NCBI GenBank assembly: GCA_014529385.2
Contig: CM043966.1
Coordinates: 101,849,587 to 101,909,586, forward strand
DNA length: 60,000 bases
Reading direction: 5' to 3'
DNA from: Adiantum capillus-veneris
Lineage: Eukaryota > Streptophyta > Polypodiopsida > Polypodiales > Pteridaceae
This document shows positions 1-10,693 of the stretch, in pieces. The position numbers were made by a program, and so were the translations under genes. Position 1 is the stretch's first letter. Every line of letters begins with the position of its first letter. Under the pieces are notes generated by a model. It was not told the DNA's origin, made no database searches, and saw only the letters and a program-made list of their open reading frames with translations.

Positions 1-481
1 TGTTTTGATTGTAGAACCTTCTATCCGCACAAAGCTACCAACGCTCAAAAAGGAAGCAAATTGACTTATCAAAGATGAACCGACAACGACAGTGATTGTG
101 TTGGAGTTGTGCGAATCTACAAGATCGGCCTTGAAGAACTTCACAATCTTTGGATCGAAAAGCTTGAAAGTACCATAATTGTTCAGCACACACCCCTCAA
201 TTGCAAATCTAGGAGTGATGTCAGAGAGGTCAGTTATATGTAAAAAAGGCACATTATGGTCTTCAATAGAAGGTTCTTGTTGTGGGAAAGGGTTGGCTTT
301 CACTTCTTCTTCTTCAGTGTCAATTAAAGCATCTACAAAACAATAGAGGAGAAGACGATAAACGATTTATATTAAAAACAAGTATATGGTCATATTTTTT
401 TGGTTTTATATGTACCATGTTTCTCAATCTTAACGACAGCCATCTTTGCTTTTTGCGCTTTCGAGCATCCAACTTGTGCAC
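1..481 (-). CDS. RPA-like OB-fold protein, partial (two exons, truncated at window edge)
   Basis: Two minus-strand exons read in compatible phase: 481-416 (after an acceptor TTTCAATAG, before donor GTACAT) and 332-1 (after acceptor TTTTGTAG). The second stays open to the edge of the window. It encodes an acidic linker rich in E, followed by a segment with the pattern of an RPA single-stranded-DNA-binding OB fold: I-x-DL, a conserved F-x-I-x-G-x-V strand, KFF-x-ADLVD, then F-x3-LSVG and I-x-G-x2-IK. RPA70-type proteins bind ssDNA in replication and repair in the nucleus. An upstream exon ending at 639 (donor GTAGTG, phase-compatible) is possible. The 5' end is not identified. The family call rests on motif spacing only; a plant RPA1-like or other OB-fold protein would fit equally well. 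Confidence 0.55.
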
Positions 482-1350
482 CTATTGAAAAAGAAAGGGA
501 CACTGTAAAATGTAAAAGGTAATCAAATCTCGTATACACTTTCTTTAGAAAAAGGTAGAAATCAACGCACTGCAGCTTGCACTTTGCCTTTCGAAAGAGA
601 TGGCTGGATAACAAACTTTGGTTTACTATATACACTACTTGCGAGAAGTTGTCGGAGTGCTTGCAGACGACCCACTTGCATCAATGCGTACACATTCACG
701 TTTGGAAGTTCCACTTTTTGGATGTACAATACGTGCAAGGGCAAAAAAAAAATTCGGCTCTACACAATGAATATGTTCAAGTAAGAAGACCAAAAGCACA
801 AAGGACACCGCAAGACCTATACTCCATACCGTCAATCTCCATGCTTTGCACGCCACCATGACTATAGGACATATTTCAACGCACTCACTCACTTTATCTA
901 CATAACACAAACAAATGAAAAAGATTTAGAACACTTCTGAACTATGATTCTATCACCAATTATCCAAACTAAACCTACAAAGAAGAGGGAGTCCAGAAAA
1001 GGGGGGGAGGGGATTGCATCTTTCTGATACCACGTATCCCAAATAAACCATTGTCTTTTAAAGAGGCACAAGAAAGAGGGAAGGTGGCATCCACACCCAA
1101 TAAATAGAAGTGAAGAGAGTAGTGAAAAGGAGGAAAGGCATTTTGACGCAACAAGAAACTTCACTACATCGATTCAATATAGAATAGTGCCACTCGACAA
1201 TAATGGAGAGAGGAGAAAAAGTGAATGTCATTTTTTCTTTAACCGGTGACAATACATATTGTATCACCAATCCATCACAAAGCATGACATCGTAAAGAAA
1301 ACTAATAGCGCACAAATTGTATTTTTTCAACCTCGAACAGAGTCAACAAG

Positions 1351-1385
<35 letters not shown>

Positions 1386-1424
1386 GGGGGGAAGTGGCTA
1401 GAAGAGAGAGAGGGGGGGGGGGAG
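482..1424. other. Intron/intergenic sequence with GA array
   Basis: Mostly AT-rich sequence behind the RPA-like exons, perhaps intronic. A possible further minus-strand exon ends at 639. A (GA)n array lies at 1354-1382 and a G-run at 1411-1422. I see no other coding signal. Confidence 0.4.
1354..1382. repeat. (AG)n microsatellite
   Basis: Uninterrupted AG dinucleotides, about 14 units. Confidence 0.95.
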
Positions 1425-1763
1425 TATTCAAAAACTTCTTAACGGAACCAAGACACTGACCCCATAGTGCACTTTGGAAGATCGACATGTGACAAATGTG
1501 AAAAAGACCTCTACATTTATTGTTAAGCACAACTTCAAACTGAGTGACGTACCAGCCTATATTTCCATACAAAAATTCAAAACAAAGAGCAAACACATTG
1601 CCTATTGTCTACTAACGACAAGAATTTCAGCACAAAGCAATAAATTTCTTGTTAAGAGCAGCTTCAAAGCTGACTGAGATAAGGGCCTTTTTTTTTCTAC
1701 ACAAAAGTTCAAAGCAAACAATGAATAGATTGTCCATTTTCTGTCAACAACTATAATTTCAGC
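1425..1763. repeat. Diverged tandem duplication, unit 1
   Basis: Starts at TATTCAAAAACTTCTTAA and recurs from 2037 with the same order of landmarks: an accaagac/accaagaaaa motif, a GACATGT, gagcaaacacattgcctatt, a run of T followed by CTACACA, and AATTTcAGC. The spacing between copies is about 610 bp. Indels and substitutions show the duplication is old. Confidence 0.75.
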
Positions 1764-2036
1764 TGGTAGGACATTCACATAAAGAAAGCACTATACTCAT
1801 TGAAAGCAAAGACTGGAAACAGGCAAAAAAACGACTTCAAGTAGCGTAAGCACAAGAAGACAGTCATGATTCTCGGCATAGCAAGTTGCAACAAAGCAGT
1901 AAATGGCATTCAAAAGCAACTAATTTTTGTACATCCTTACCCTGTCACCTGCATGACACTTTTTCAGCAAGAAATACAGCATCTGCAGTGGCCATACAAG
2001 CCCCAAGAGTAGGTGCATATCGTAAAGAGATTACAA

Positions 2037-2369
2037 TATTCAAAAACTTCTTAAAAGAACCAAGAAAACAACCCCATACCGCACTTTCAAAGACCGACAT
2101 GTAACCAACACAAAAAAGAGCTCTAAATAAGCACGACTTCCAACCTCAGTGACATACCGGCCGATTTTTGGTTGTACATAATTTCAGAGCAAAGAGCAAA
2201 CACATTGCCTATTGTCTACTAAAAATCAAAATTTCAACACAAAGCAATAAATGTCCTGTTTAAGCACAGCTTCAAAGCTAACAGATAACAGCCTTTTTTT
2301 TTCTACACAGAAGTCGAAAGGAAACAGTGAATACGTTGCCCATTCTCTATTGACAACCACAATTTTAGC
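2037..2369. repeat. Diverged tandem duplication, unit 2
   Basis: Second copy of the unit at 1425-1763, same orientation. The intervening sequence 1764-2036 has no partner in the second unit. Confidence 0.75.
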
Positions 2370-3647
2370 ACAAAGAAACGGCTTCGTCATTCCTCACGAA
2401 GCCCCAGGCTTTCACCATCATCACATGCGTTACCTTACTTTCATCCTGACATGCTTGCAACTGACAGTCAAAAATACACTGACAATCGTACATCACATCA
2501 CTCAGCTAGAGAGGCGCACAGCAAGCCCATGCTCGAGAACCAAATACAACCAGCAGCCAGAACTTTGAACCGAGTATACAACAGCAAGCAGCACCCAAAT
2601 TTCTACTCAATACATGGGCAATGGATCATGGAGCACATACGAATATAGACCAAATATGTAGGTCTATTTTGCCCTAATTTAGTCTGCTCCACCAACCAGA
2701 AACAAACCCGCATTCTGCTCAAGCTACACACGGACATCACCACTCACAAAAAACAAGAAGCTTTACCAGTCCATTACAGAACATATCTCCTAAAAAGCAA
2801 CCTACCATAATCATTGTTGGCAGAGGACAGGCAAGCAAAATCAGTAGAACCAAACTGCACAAAATCAGTAGAGCCCTCACTGCACATGGACATTTTCAAC
2901 GAAACAGCTCCCTACTTACCAAAGAAGAGGAGTGCTTGTTGTGAATGTATGCAAGGCTATCACTCTTTGCAAGTTGGAATTTTATGTAGTCCTAGATGTT
3001 ATACAAGAGGACTCCAGTCCTAGATGTCATGTAAGAGGACTCCGTATCACAACCATGATGAGTTAATGCCATCATTCTCCTCATGAACCAGACACAAACC
3101 AAAACGCAGATGTAGAGAGGAAACAAGAAACCTACTAAGCCGAACGAACAGCAGTTACCCGCTAACGATCAGAGCACTCTCACCACATCAGGTGATCACT
3201 TGGTCATAGCACAATATCACATCACAGTCCACGGAGGGATCAAAAGAGAACAGAGACATGCTCAAGAAAGAGAGCAGTACCTTACACGCAAGCCTCGGAA
3301 GCACTTGACATTCACAACCTCAAAAACCATGTATTTAAACCCCTTGCAGTCCATAGCCAGAATTGGGAACAACATGTAAATCCATCACGCAATGATGAGC
3401 CAAATCGAAAGCGATCCGAGGAGGATGGGCACAGCATGTCGCCGTCACACGCACGGTAGAGACTGAAGCTTCCATCACGGACGAAAATCAACACACGCAA
3501 GCGAGCATGAGGCCGTCGACTTCACTCCCTGCACCAACGCTAGCAAGGAATCTCCACGAGCGAGAGACGACAAAAGACCAGGTCCACAATCCCCTGAATC
3601 CGGACACGGACGCGTGCGAAGCAAAAGAGCACAGAAGGGGCGCAGAG
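2370..3647. other. No recognisable gene
   Basis: AT-rich to 3200, then more GC-rich (3300-3640). The GC-rich part could hold the 5' end of the minus-strand gene, but I find no convincing start codon or domain. Short open frames here lack any family pattern. Confidence 0.3.
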
Positions 3648-3735
3648 CAAAGGGAGTAAACCCTAACCACGTGGGTTCACGCGCCTCACATGCCAAAGAA
3701 AGGACAAAGGGAGTAAACCCTGACCACGTGGATTC
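3648..3735. promoter_or_regulatory. Twin 31-bp repeats each carrying a G-box
   Basis: Units 3648-3678 and 3705-3735 (period 57) share CAAAGGGAGTAAACCCT and then ACCACGTGG. Each holds a palindromic CACGTG G-box core (3668-3673 and 3725-3730). A third CACGTG is at 3784-3789. G-boxes bind bZIP and bHLH factors in plant promoters. Lying upstream of the minus-strand RPA-like exons, they could belong to that promoter, but no transcription start is shown. Confidence 0.45.
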
Positions 3736-3924
3736 CCAAAAAGGGGTAAGAGCAAACCTACACTCAAACCACTAGGCAAGCAACACGTGTGTGCCCCAAG
3801 TTCCAGGCAAACGCTAAGGCTGCCAGTATGGCAGGCCAAAAAGTGGTGGTTAGGACGTGCTCATAGTTATCCGTAAGCTTGACCATGGCACGTACACACG
3901 CTCAAGGTGTGACGGGCAGCAGCG

Positions 3925-3960
<36 letters not shown>

Positions 3961-4226
3961 TAGGCGTAGCAGGAGAGAGAACATGCAGTTGACTGTCAGC
4001 TAACCGGCAGAGTTGGTGTAACTATACCTGTTTTGGCAAACGACTATTTCGTTGGTGGTTCCTTGCAGCGGCACATGTGATTCTCAATGTGCAGACTTCA
4101 ATGGGGCTTCAAGCACGGAAGGTTGATGGATGTTGGGCCTGCTTAGCTCATGTGTGTGTGGGGGAGCACTTGGTACATATTTGCAACCCTTAAACAGCCA
4201 AGGGATAGCTGGTGAGCGCTTAGAAG

Positions 4227-4260
<34 letters not shown>

Positions 4261-4930
4261 CCCATAGAAATCAGCATGCATGTTCAAACTGCACCCCTAA
4301 TTGGAAAGGGTTGAGAGTTGCGAGCAGATACTCCAAGGGCTATGGCCTGCAATGACTTGTTTGCATCGGCAAGATATCCTCGTGAATAGAGAAGTTGAGA
4401 AGTCGTGCATTGGCAAAATATCCCATGAATAGAGGAGGTGTCCTCACCAGGCGGTGCACCGGTTGAGTCATCTATTCAATGCTTGTTTATAAGGAGTTGT
4501 AAGCTGGTGCCCTCATCGGATGCCTCTGCTTTCTCGCCTCACCAGAATGCCTGCTAGGCTGCCTGTTCAACTCCCCACATGCCCGTTTTCCTCCCTCATT
4601 TACCGGCCAAGTCCTTTGCATGAGCTCTTCTTTTGACACGTGGTGGGCAGAACCCTGCTGTTCACTTCTTTTGAGCAGTACCTATACTAACACCTACAAA
4701 CACAGCGCAAGATTGTTAGCTCAGATACTTAACGCTCAGAGAGAGAGAGAGAGAGAGAGAGAGACGTCCCTTGGATCCATATTGCAGTAGCCCATATAAG
4801 TAGCAAAAAGATCTCAGCTCTAAGTTTTATTTGATTCTTTGGTGAACTCATGAAGCTATGCTGGTCATGAGATGAAGCGTCGTCCATACTACCTATTGCC
4901 GTCAGTTCCTCTGTTGCTGCTCTACTGGGG
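3736..4930. other. Non-coding, three GA/CT arrays
   Basis: Contains (GA)n at 3927-3955, (CT)n at 4228-4258 and (AG)n at 4738-4764, plus a loose 45-bp duplication around 4361-4445 (cggcaagatatcct / tggcaaaatatccc). No coding signal. Confidence 0.5.
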
Positions 4931-4931
4931 A

Positions 4932-5003
4932 GGTGACTCCATGCCGATACACATGGCCAGGCAGTTGGCTCCCCTCAGGTCCTGGGCTCGATCCCTTGAA
5001 GAG
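4932..5003 (+). repeat. tRNA-like sequence, candidate SINE head
   Basis: A B-box-like GGCTCGATCCC is at 4985-4995 (pol III consensus GGTTCGANNCC). About 20 bp upstream is an A-box-like TGGC..AGTTGG (4954-4966), with a few extra bases. No clean cloverleaf forms, so this is at most a tRNA-derived SINE remnant rather than a tRNA gene. Confidence 0.35.
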
Positions 5004-5325
5004 AGTCTGACGCGTGCATGGGTGCTGGGAAATTAGCAGCCCATTTCATAGTGGACAGTTAAGAGGCCGTTTAATGCTGCAACAATCTCAGTGGCTAGTG
5101 CAAGGGCAATATATTGGGGGCAGTTGTGATCAAACGCCTCTTGACACGGCCAACACAAAAATGCATGCAATATTGATTAGAGACTGCAATGGACCCTAGC
5201 TTCATGGGTACCACAATGAGGATATTGAAAGTAAAACTGCTTCCCTAGTCAAGCCCAATTAAGGGAGTATAAAGGCCACAACGTCGATGGATCCACCTTG
5301 AACCAAACAGTTTGTCGCCATTGTT

Positions 5326-5328
<3 letters not shown>

Positions 5329-5396
<68 letters not shown>
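5329..5396. repeat. Compound (GT)n(GA)n microsatellite
   Basis: GT dinucleotides 5329-5362 pass directly into GA dinucleotides 5362-5396. Confidence 0.95.
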
Positions 5397-5398
<2 letters not shown>

Positions 5399-5562
5399 TC
5401 TAGCAGGCGCAATCGGTAGCTGCATTTGATCTCATTGGTCACACTCTAAATAGCCTGACTTCGCTCAACAAATCTAATAGCCATGCAGCTGTGATGTCCA
5501 CCTTGAGGTGCTAGCATTGCACTGGAACTATTGCATTGATTCAAGCTTTCTTACTATGCTAT

Positions 5563-5565
<3 letters not shown>

Positions 5566-5611
<46 letters not shown>
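5566..5611. repeat. (GA)n microsatellite
   Basis: About 23 uninterrupted GA units. Confidence 0.95.
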
Positions 5612-5612
<1 letters not shown>

Positions 5613-5742
5613 TCAAAGTAGAAAAACTGTGCACAGATCACTCGTGCCCATGCTCCATGCAAAGAAGCAAGCTACAACAACTAATCTCTTTTTCCACTTT
5701 TCCATGAAAGATAGCCCGGTGGGGGGGCCGGCGGTCCCTCAT

Positions 5743-6130
5743 CACTATATCACACAGGCATGGTCAAATGGGATCAATGGTGGAGGAGGAAAAGGTAACG
5801 CGCGTCAATTATGGACCGTCAGATCTCAGGTTGCCCCGAATTTACCAATTTGCCCCGAATTTACTAATTGGCCCACATTTACAATATAACATATGGAATC
5901 GCCTATATTTCAAAGTACGCATGAGGGTGTAGTGGTTAGTGCACATGGCTCGTGGTGGGGAGGTCGGGGGTTCGAGACATGGGGTGCGGATCGACCCGAA
6001 TTTACAAGCCTGCCCGAATTTACTTTTCTTCTTGAATCTACCAAATGCCCCGAATTTACCAAATGCGCATCCAACGGCCCAGATCACCTCAGCCGTCGAT
6101 CCCATTTGAGCATGCCCGTGCGAGATAGTG
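5743..6130. mobile_element. CACTA-type MITE containing a tRNA-like core
   Basis: Terminal inverted repeats of about 38 bp: CACTATATCACACAGGCATG at the left and, on the opposite strand from 6130, CACTATCTCGCACGGGCATG. Both continue into TCAAATGGGATC. The interior repeats CCCGAATTTAC several times. At 5924-5985 it carries a tRNA-Asp/Glu-like stretch with TAGTGGTTAGTG (A box) and GGTTCGAGAC (B box, 5969-5978). Terminal CACTA is typical of the CACTA superfamily. No 3-bp target duplication is visible. No transposase is encoded, so it would have to be mobilised in trans. Confidence 0.55.
5924..5985 (+). repeat. tRNA-Asp-like SINE core inside the MITE
   Basis: Internal pol III promoter-like boxes are spaced as in a tRNA: the A-box region begins near 5928 and the B box is at 5969-5978. 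Similarity to tRNA-Asp extends across the anticodon-arm region, but the acceptor stem is not paired, so this is not called as a functional tRNA. Confidence 0.45.
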
Positions 6131-6134
6131 TGGA

Positions 6135-6290
6135 GGCCGGCGATCCCTGTCGCCAATCGTACCTAGCTAGGTATGCGGTGCCTCCCGAACAGAAGCTCAT
6201 GATGTTATGTATTGTATGAAAAACACTGAAAAAGGCTCCCTTTTCCTACATGAGAAAAATTCTAAATCTTCTTGTGGTCAAGGTGGTATA
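6135..6290. repeat. Dispersed repeat, copy 1
   Basis: Shares GGCCGG-GATCCC, CTAGCTAGGT, GGTGCC, GAAGCTC-TGATGTTA and CTTCTTGTG, in order, with 49199-49345. The partial copy GGCCGGCGGTCCC at 5727 sits on the other side of the MITE. Confidence 0.6.
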
Positions 6291-6369
6291 AATAATTTAA
6301 GGGCTCCGCAAGTAATATAATCATCAAAAAATGCATGTCACAAGTTTGTATTGATTGCAATAGATCATC

Positions 6370-6864
6370 ATGGCAACGGAGATGGCTATGGAAGCTCCAC
6401 CATGGCCAGCAACAGCAGAAGTCATCCTTTCACTCCTTGGCTTACTGGTATCATCATCTACAATCAACAGTGAATGCTACTTACATTAACCAATCATGAG
6501 CACCTCTTAATTACCTCTGCTTGTTGCATTTGCTTCTTGCAGTTTGTCAGCAGCACATGGAGTATGCCCACACCTGCAATTCCTTCCTCTGAATGGTCTG
6601 CTCTTTTGGAGTTGAAGGCTCGCCTAACGAATTCCGTTGCATCTGGAGCGCCTCTTCTTCGCGATTGGACCGCCAGTAATTCGAATAACAGTTGCAAATC
6701 ATGGGGAGGAATCACTTGCGCTTATGTCTCTGGACAATCCCATGTTGCTGGCATAAACTTGGCAGGCTCTGGGTTTGCAGGTTCTCTTACACCACTGCTA
6801 GGGAACCTCACTTTCATGTATGACCTCAATCTCTCCTCGAACCTTCTCACTGGAGGCATCCCCA
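6370..6864 (+). pseudogene. LRR-XII-like receptor kinase, 5' part: signal peptide, LRRNT cap and first LRR
   Basis: ATG at 6370. Exon 1 (6370-6447) gives a 26-residue N-terminus ending in a hydrophobic ILSLLGLL stretch, which fits a signal peptide. A 95-bp intron follows (6448-6542, GTATCA...CTTGCAG). Exon 2 holds a typical plant LRRNT_2 cap (SEWSALLELKARL, W-x3-NSNNSCKSWGGITC) and the start of the LRRs (NLSSNLLTGGIP). Without splicing the frame stops at once, which supports the intron. The reading frame is cut at 6864 by a copia element and resumes at 11028. The intact receptor would sit in the plasma membrane and bind a microbial or peptide ligand. Confidence 0.8.
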
Positions 6865-7198
6865 TGTAAAAGTAACTTATGATTATAATAAGTGTGGACT
6901 TCCTTTCCACCTACCTCTATTCCCTAATTCCCACATGGACCCCTTTTACCTATGCAAACCTCAACATGTGTCTATTCCCACCTACCTATAATTCCCATGT
7001 GATGGATAATCCTCACTCCCTCAACTTGTATATAAATCCCATTAGCTGCCCTCATTTGTAACAAGGCCTTCACTCTCCATTCAAGTGCAATCTATTGTCA
7101 TTGCTCTATTTCTATCTTACACTCTCTTATGTCTTGACATTAGCATAGTAAGTAATAGTGATATTAATCGCATTTAAGTTAATTTCTAAGTTCTCACA
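6865..7198 (+). repeat. 5' LTR of copia element
   Basis: TG...CA ends, 334 bp, same length as its partner at 10694-11027. A TATATAAAT at about 7029 is a plausible promoter TATA box. Confidence 0.95.
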
Positions 7199-7210
7199 TG
7201 GTATCAGAGC
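7199..7210 (+). promoter_or_regulatory. Primer-binding site (initiator tRNA-Met)
   Basis: TGGTATCAGAGC, complementary to the 3' end of plant initiator tRNA-Met, immediately after the LTR. Confidence 0.95.
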
Positions 7211-7321
7211 GATAGAGCTTAAGATTAATTTTTCTAATTAGTGCTAAGAGTCTTCCATCTCTCTAGCCCACACTCGAAGCCTCACTCTCTATTCTTTTCA
7301 AGGAATCCGGAACCTCGAAAG

Positions 7322-7869
7322 ATGGCTGAGTTAGCTTCTTCATCTTCCGCATCCACCTACAAGCCCCGCTACATTATCGACAAGCTTAAGGCACTAACTA
7401 CCAAGTGTGGAAGATTCGGATGGAACTCTACCTCACGCAGATGCAACTTTGGGACGTCACGTCAAGAGTGAAAGAGCAACCTGAGCACCCCAAAGACCCT
7501 GAAGACAAAGATTAAACATACTTCATCGACACCTATAATACTTGGCATAGTAGAAACAATAGTGCCAAGATGGAGCTCATTCTCCATTGCCAAGATCGGC
7601 AAGTCCAAATGGTGAAAAAGCTAACTACTGCTAGCGCCATTTGGAAGTTCTTCGAGAAGAACTACAAGCACACTGACCTCGTCTACCAAGTTTCCCTGAT
7701 CAAGAAATTGGTAAACACTACCATGCAAGAGGGTCAGTCATCCTCCAAGTTTTTGGAGACGTGGCAAATACTTCTAGATGAAGTACTTATCTCAGGGCTT
7801 GCATCCCTGAAGAGCTTCAAAGTATGCTCTTATTGGCTTCTCTACCTGTATCATGGAGAGCCTTTATAA
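7322..7869 (+). pseudogene. copia Gag N-terminal region, frameshifted
   Basis: ATG at 7322 opens MAELASSSS, then RYIIDKL, the usual start of a copia Gag (UBN2-type). It aligns with the related element at 45841 through MELILHCQDRQVQMV, IWKFF-NYKHTDLVYQVSLIKKL and TMQEGQS. Frameshifts near 7400 and near 7800 and a TAA at about 7514 break it. The frame then passes into the long ORF that starts around 7824. Confidence 0.75.
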
Positions 7870-10346
7870 CTACACAAGCCACTACGGCTAACTTGCAGCT
7901 ACAAAATCTTGTAGCCAAGATCCATCAGGAGGAAACGCTTCGCGACCACTCTAGCAGCTCGCAGAAGTACTCCACGGCACTTGTCACTATGACAAGAAAC
8001 TCACGCCCTTATAACAGCAAGAAGCCTCAACATTCGGGCCCTCCTCGACAACACGATAATTCTGTAAGAAAGTCGCACTTTCAAAGCCACCACAATCACC
8101 AAAATTCAAAGCTATGCGCCAACTGTCATCGCTTTGGACACCTCACAAAGGACTGTCGACAACCACGCAATCAAGGTAATCGTCCTATCTCTCACCCTAA
8201 CCTATATCCTTCTTACCCTCAAGGGGGGACATGCCATGGCCAACCATCTCCTTTTATTTATGGTCAAGCTCATTATGCTGACATATCTACTTATGATAGC
8301 CCATCTTATCCTTCACAACTATATGCCACCACTATAGCCACTTCATATCCCAATACATGGCTACTTGATACGGGCGCCACCCATCATATGACATATCACC
8401 TACATTGGCTATCCAACATCCCTTATCTAGAACACCCTCTAGAAGTATGCCTCGGTGATAACAGCATCCAGCTCGCCAAAGCCTATGGAGATGCTGTCAT
8501 TAACCTACCTAATGGCCTACACACCACTATTTCTCACGTATATTATGTCCCTGGTCTCAAGAAAAATATCATCTCTGTCAGCGAGCTAACCGACAACGGC
8601 ATCATCATCAAATTCGTACGAGAAGGCTGCCACATTTCTACACTAAACAAAGATGGTCAGTATGTCACACTTTTGGTCCCCAAAACTGGGCGTCTTTATC
8701 CATTGGGTGACTCATCGCCTGCACATGCATCTGCATCATCCATAAAAACACAAGAAAACACACTCAAATGGCATTATAGACTAGGACATATTTCTCGACA
8801 TGTTTTGCACCAACTCACTCATCGCCAACTTGCACTAGGTCTTCCCAAGCACCTCACTCACATCACACTTTGTGAGGGCTGCATTCTTGCTAAAGCACAT
8901 CATGTCCCATTCCCCACTTCATCATCACGAGCCACTACACCTCTCGACCTCATCCACTCTGATGTTTGTGGCCCATTGCCCGTCAACTCCCTCACTGGCA
9001 ATAAGTATATGCTTACTTTTATAGATGATTTCTCAAAATACACAACTACTTACTACATGGCCGAGAAATCCTCAACCTTCTCTCATTTTTGCACATTCAA
9101 GGCATTAGTTGAAACTAAACATGGCTGCCATATTAAAACTCTCCGCACAGATCATGGTGGGGAATTCACTTCTCATGCATTCAAAGATCTATGTCTTTCT
9201 GCTGGTATTCGACATGAATTCTCCATCACCGACCACCCACAACAAAACGGTCGTGCCGAGCGCAAGAATCGCACACTATTTGAAGCTGCTCGTGCCATGC
9301 TTCTTCAAGCTAGCCTCCCAGACACCTATTGGGAAGAAGCTACCGCCACTGCATGCTACATTCAAAACCGCATTCCATCCACCCGCAATCCTACTACTAC
9401 ACCCTACACCCTCTGGCACGGTCACCCACCTCATCTTGGCCACCTTCGCATCTTTGGAAGCATTGCATACCCACTTGTGACGCAACCTTTATCAAAACTA
9501 TCACCACGTGCTCAACGCACAACTTTTGTCGGCTATGGTGATCGCTTTGGCATCAAGGCATACCGCCTCTATATCCCAGACCATCACAAGTTTATCTTTG
9601 CCCGCACCGTCGTCTTTGATGAAGAATTCATCATCTCAGGCAAATCTTCTCATCAATCTTTGTTGACGGCCTCACCCACACACACACCCACGCAAATTTC
9701 CCACCCTTCTAGGCACAATCTTGAGCCTCCCTTAACCATCCAAAGGCCTTTCCTCCTTGCCCGTCCACCTCCTCGTGTCTCGCATTCTCATGCACAGCCA
9801 ATCGGCAACACTCCTGCACCACCTCTTGCACCCATCTCCTCACAGTTGACACCATCACCAACACCGTCCATCCCGACTGCCGCTACTTCCATCACACCGC
9901 AGACACTCGGTGCTCCACCTCGTGAGCTCCCATCGCCTTCGCTACCGGTCTCACCTTTTTTTCGCAACTCCCACGAAACCTTGCCAGTTACTCCCATCCC
10001 AGCAGATGTCGATGAAGTCGAGCCTCATAGCTCTACTTCTGCCACCTTGCCATCGCAACACACTTCGGCTATACACTTGGACCAAGCCGTCTCTAGTTCG
10101 CATGGCCGCACCCGATCTCTTCGCGAGATCTATGAAGCCACCAATTTCTCTGATGTCCTCAATGATGAAATGATTCTCTTGAAGATGCCCTTCCCCTCTC
10201 TGTTCTCGATGCCCTTGCTTCTAGCGAGAGCAAGGAATGGCATGTTGCTATATTGGATAAACTCCAAGCCCTCAAAGAAGCTAACACTTGGGAGCTTGTG
10301 CCACCTCCTAAGAATCATAACATTGACTCTTGCAAATGGCTCTTAA
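7824..10346 (+). pseudogene. copia Gag end, protease and integrase (pol without reverse transcriptase)
   Basis: An 840-codon frame holds, in order: the end of Gag; a CCHC zinc knuckle (CANCHRFGHLTKDC, about residue 97-110); aspartic protease motif WLLDTGATHH; the integrase HHCC zinc finger (HYRLGH ... CEGCILAK); and the catalytic core with D (HSDVCGP), D (RTDHGGEF) and E (QQNGRAERKN). A P/S/T-rich linker follows. The frame drifts out of register near 10190, before the reverse-transcriptase domain. Protease and integrase catalytic residues look intact. Confidence 0.85.
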
Positions 10347-10620
10347 AGAAGAAATACCACCCCAACTGCTCAGTTGATCGCTACAAGGCATGCCTTGTCG
10401 CTCGCGGCTTCAATCAACAACAAGACTACAATATCTACATGTGGCAAATCTCTAAAGGCATGGCTATCTTAGGCGCATCGGATGACATTCCTCTTCTTGG
10501 CACATCGGAGTACATGATTCTGCAAGCGATTGACTGCATCTCTCACGCTTCATCTCGTAATTTGAGTTTGATCCCTACCGGATGAACTTCTCATTGAGAG
10601 GGGGAAGCATGTATCTACGA
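10190..10620 (+). pseudogene. copia reverse-transcriptase remnant
   Basis: In another frame, the beginning of the RT_RVT_2 domain is readable (LDKLQALKEANTWELVP, then CKWLLKKK and KACLVARGFNQQQ). It jumps straight from there to unrelated 3' sequence. The palm with the YVDD motif and the whole RNase H are missing, an estimated loss of well over 1 kb compared with a full copia. Confidence 0.75.
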
Positions 10621-10684
10621 CATGGCTACTTCGCAAAGCTCTTTTGTGTATCAATCTCAATGTTACAACGAGAAGTCCACCCTT

Positions 10685-10693
10685 AAGGGGGGA
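10685..10693 (+). promoter_or_regulatory. Polypurine tract
   Basis: AAGGGGGGA abuts the TG of the 3' LTR; plus-strand priming site. Confidence 0.85.

Noticed and set aside
1021-1032. TTTCTGATACCA, a primer-site-like motif on the minus strand
   Set aside because: No LTR or gag-pol lies beside it; a 9-10 base match is expected by chance in 60 kb.
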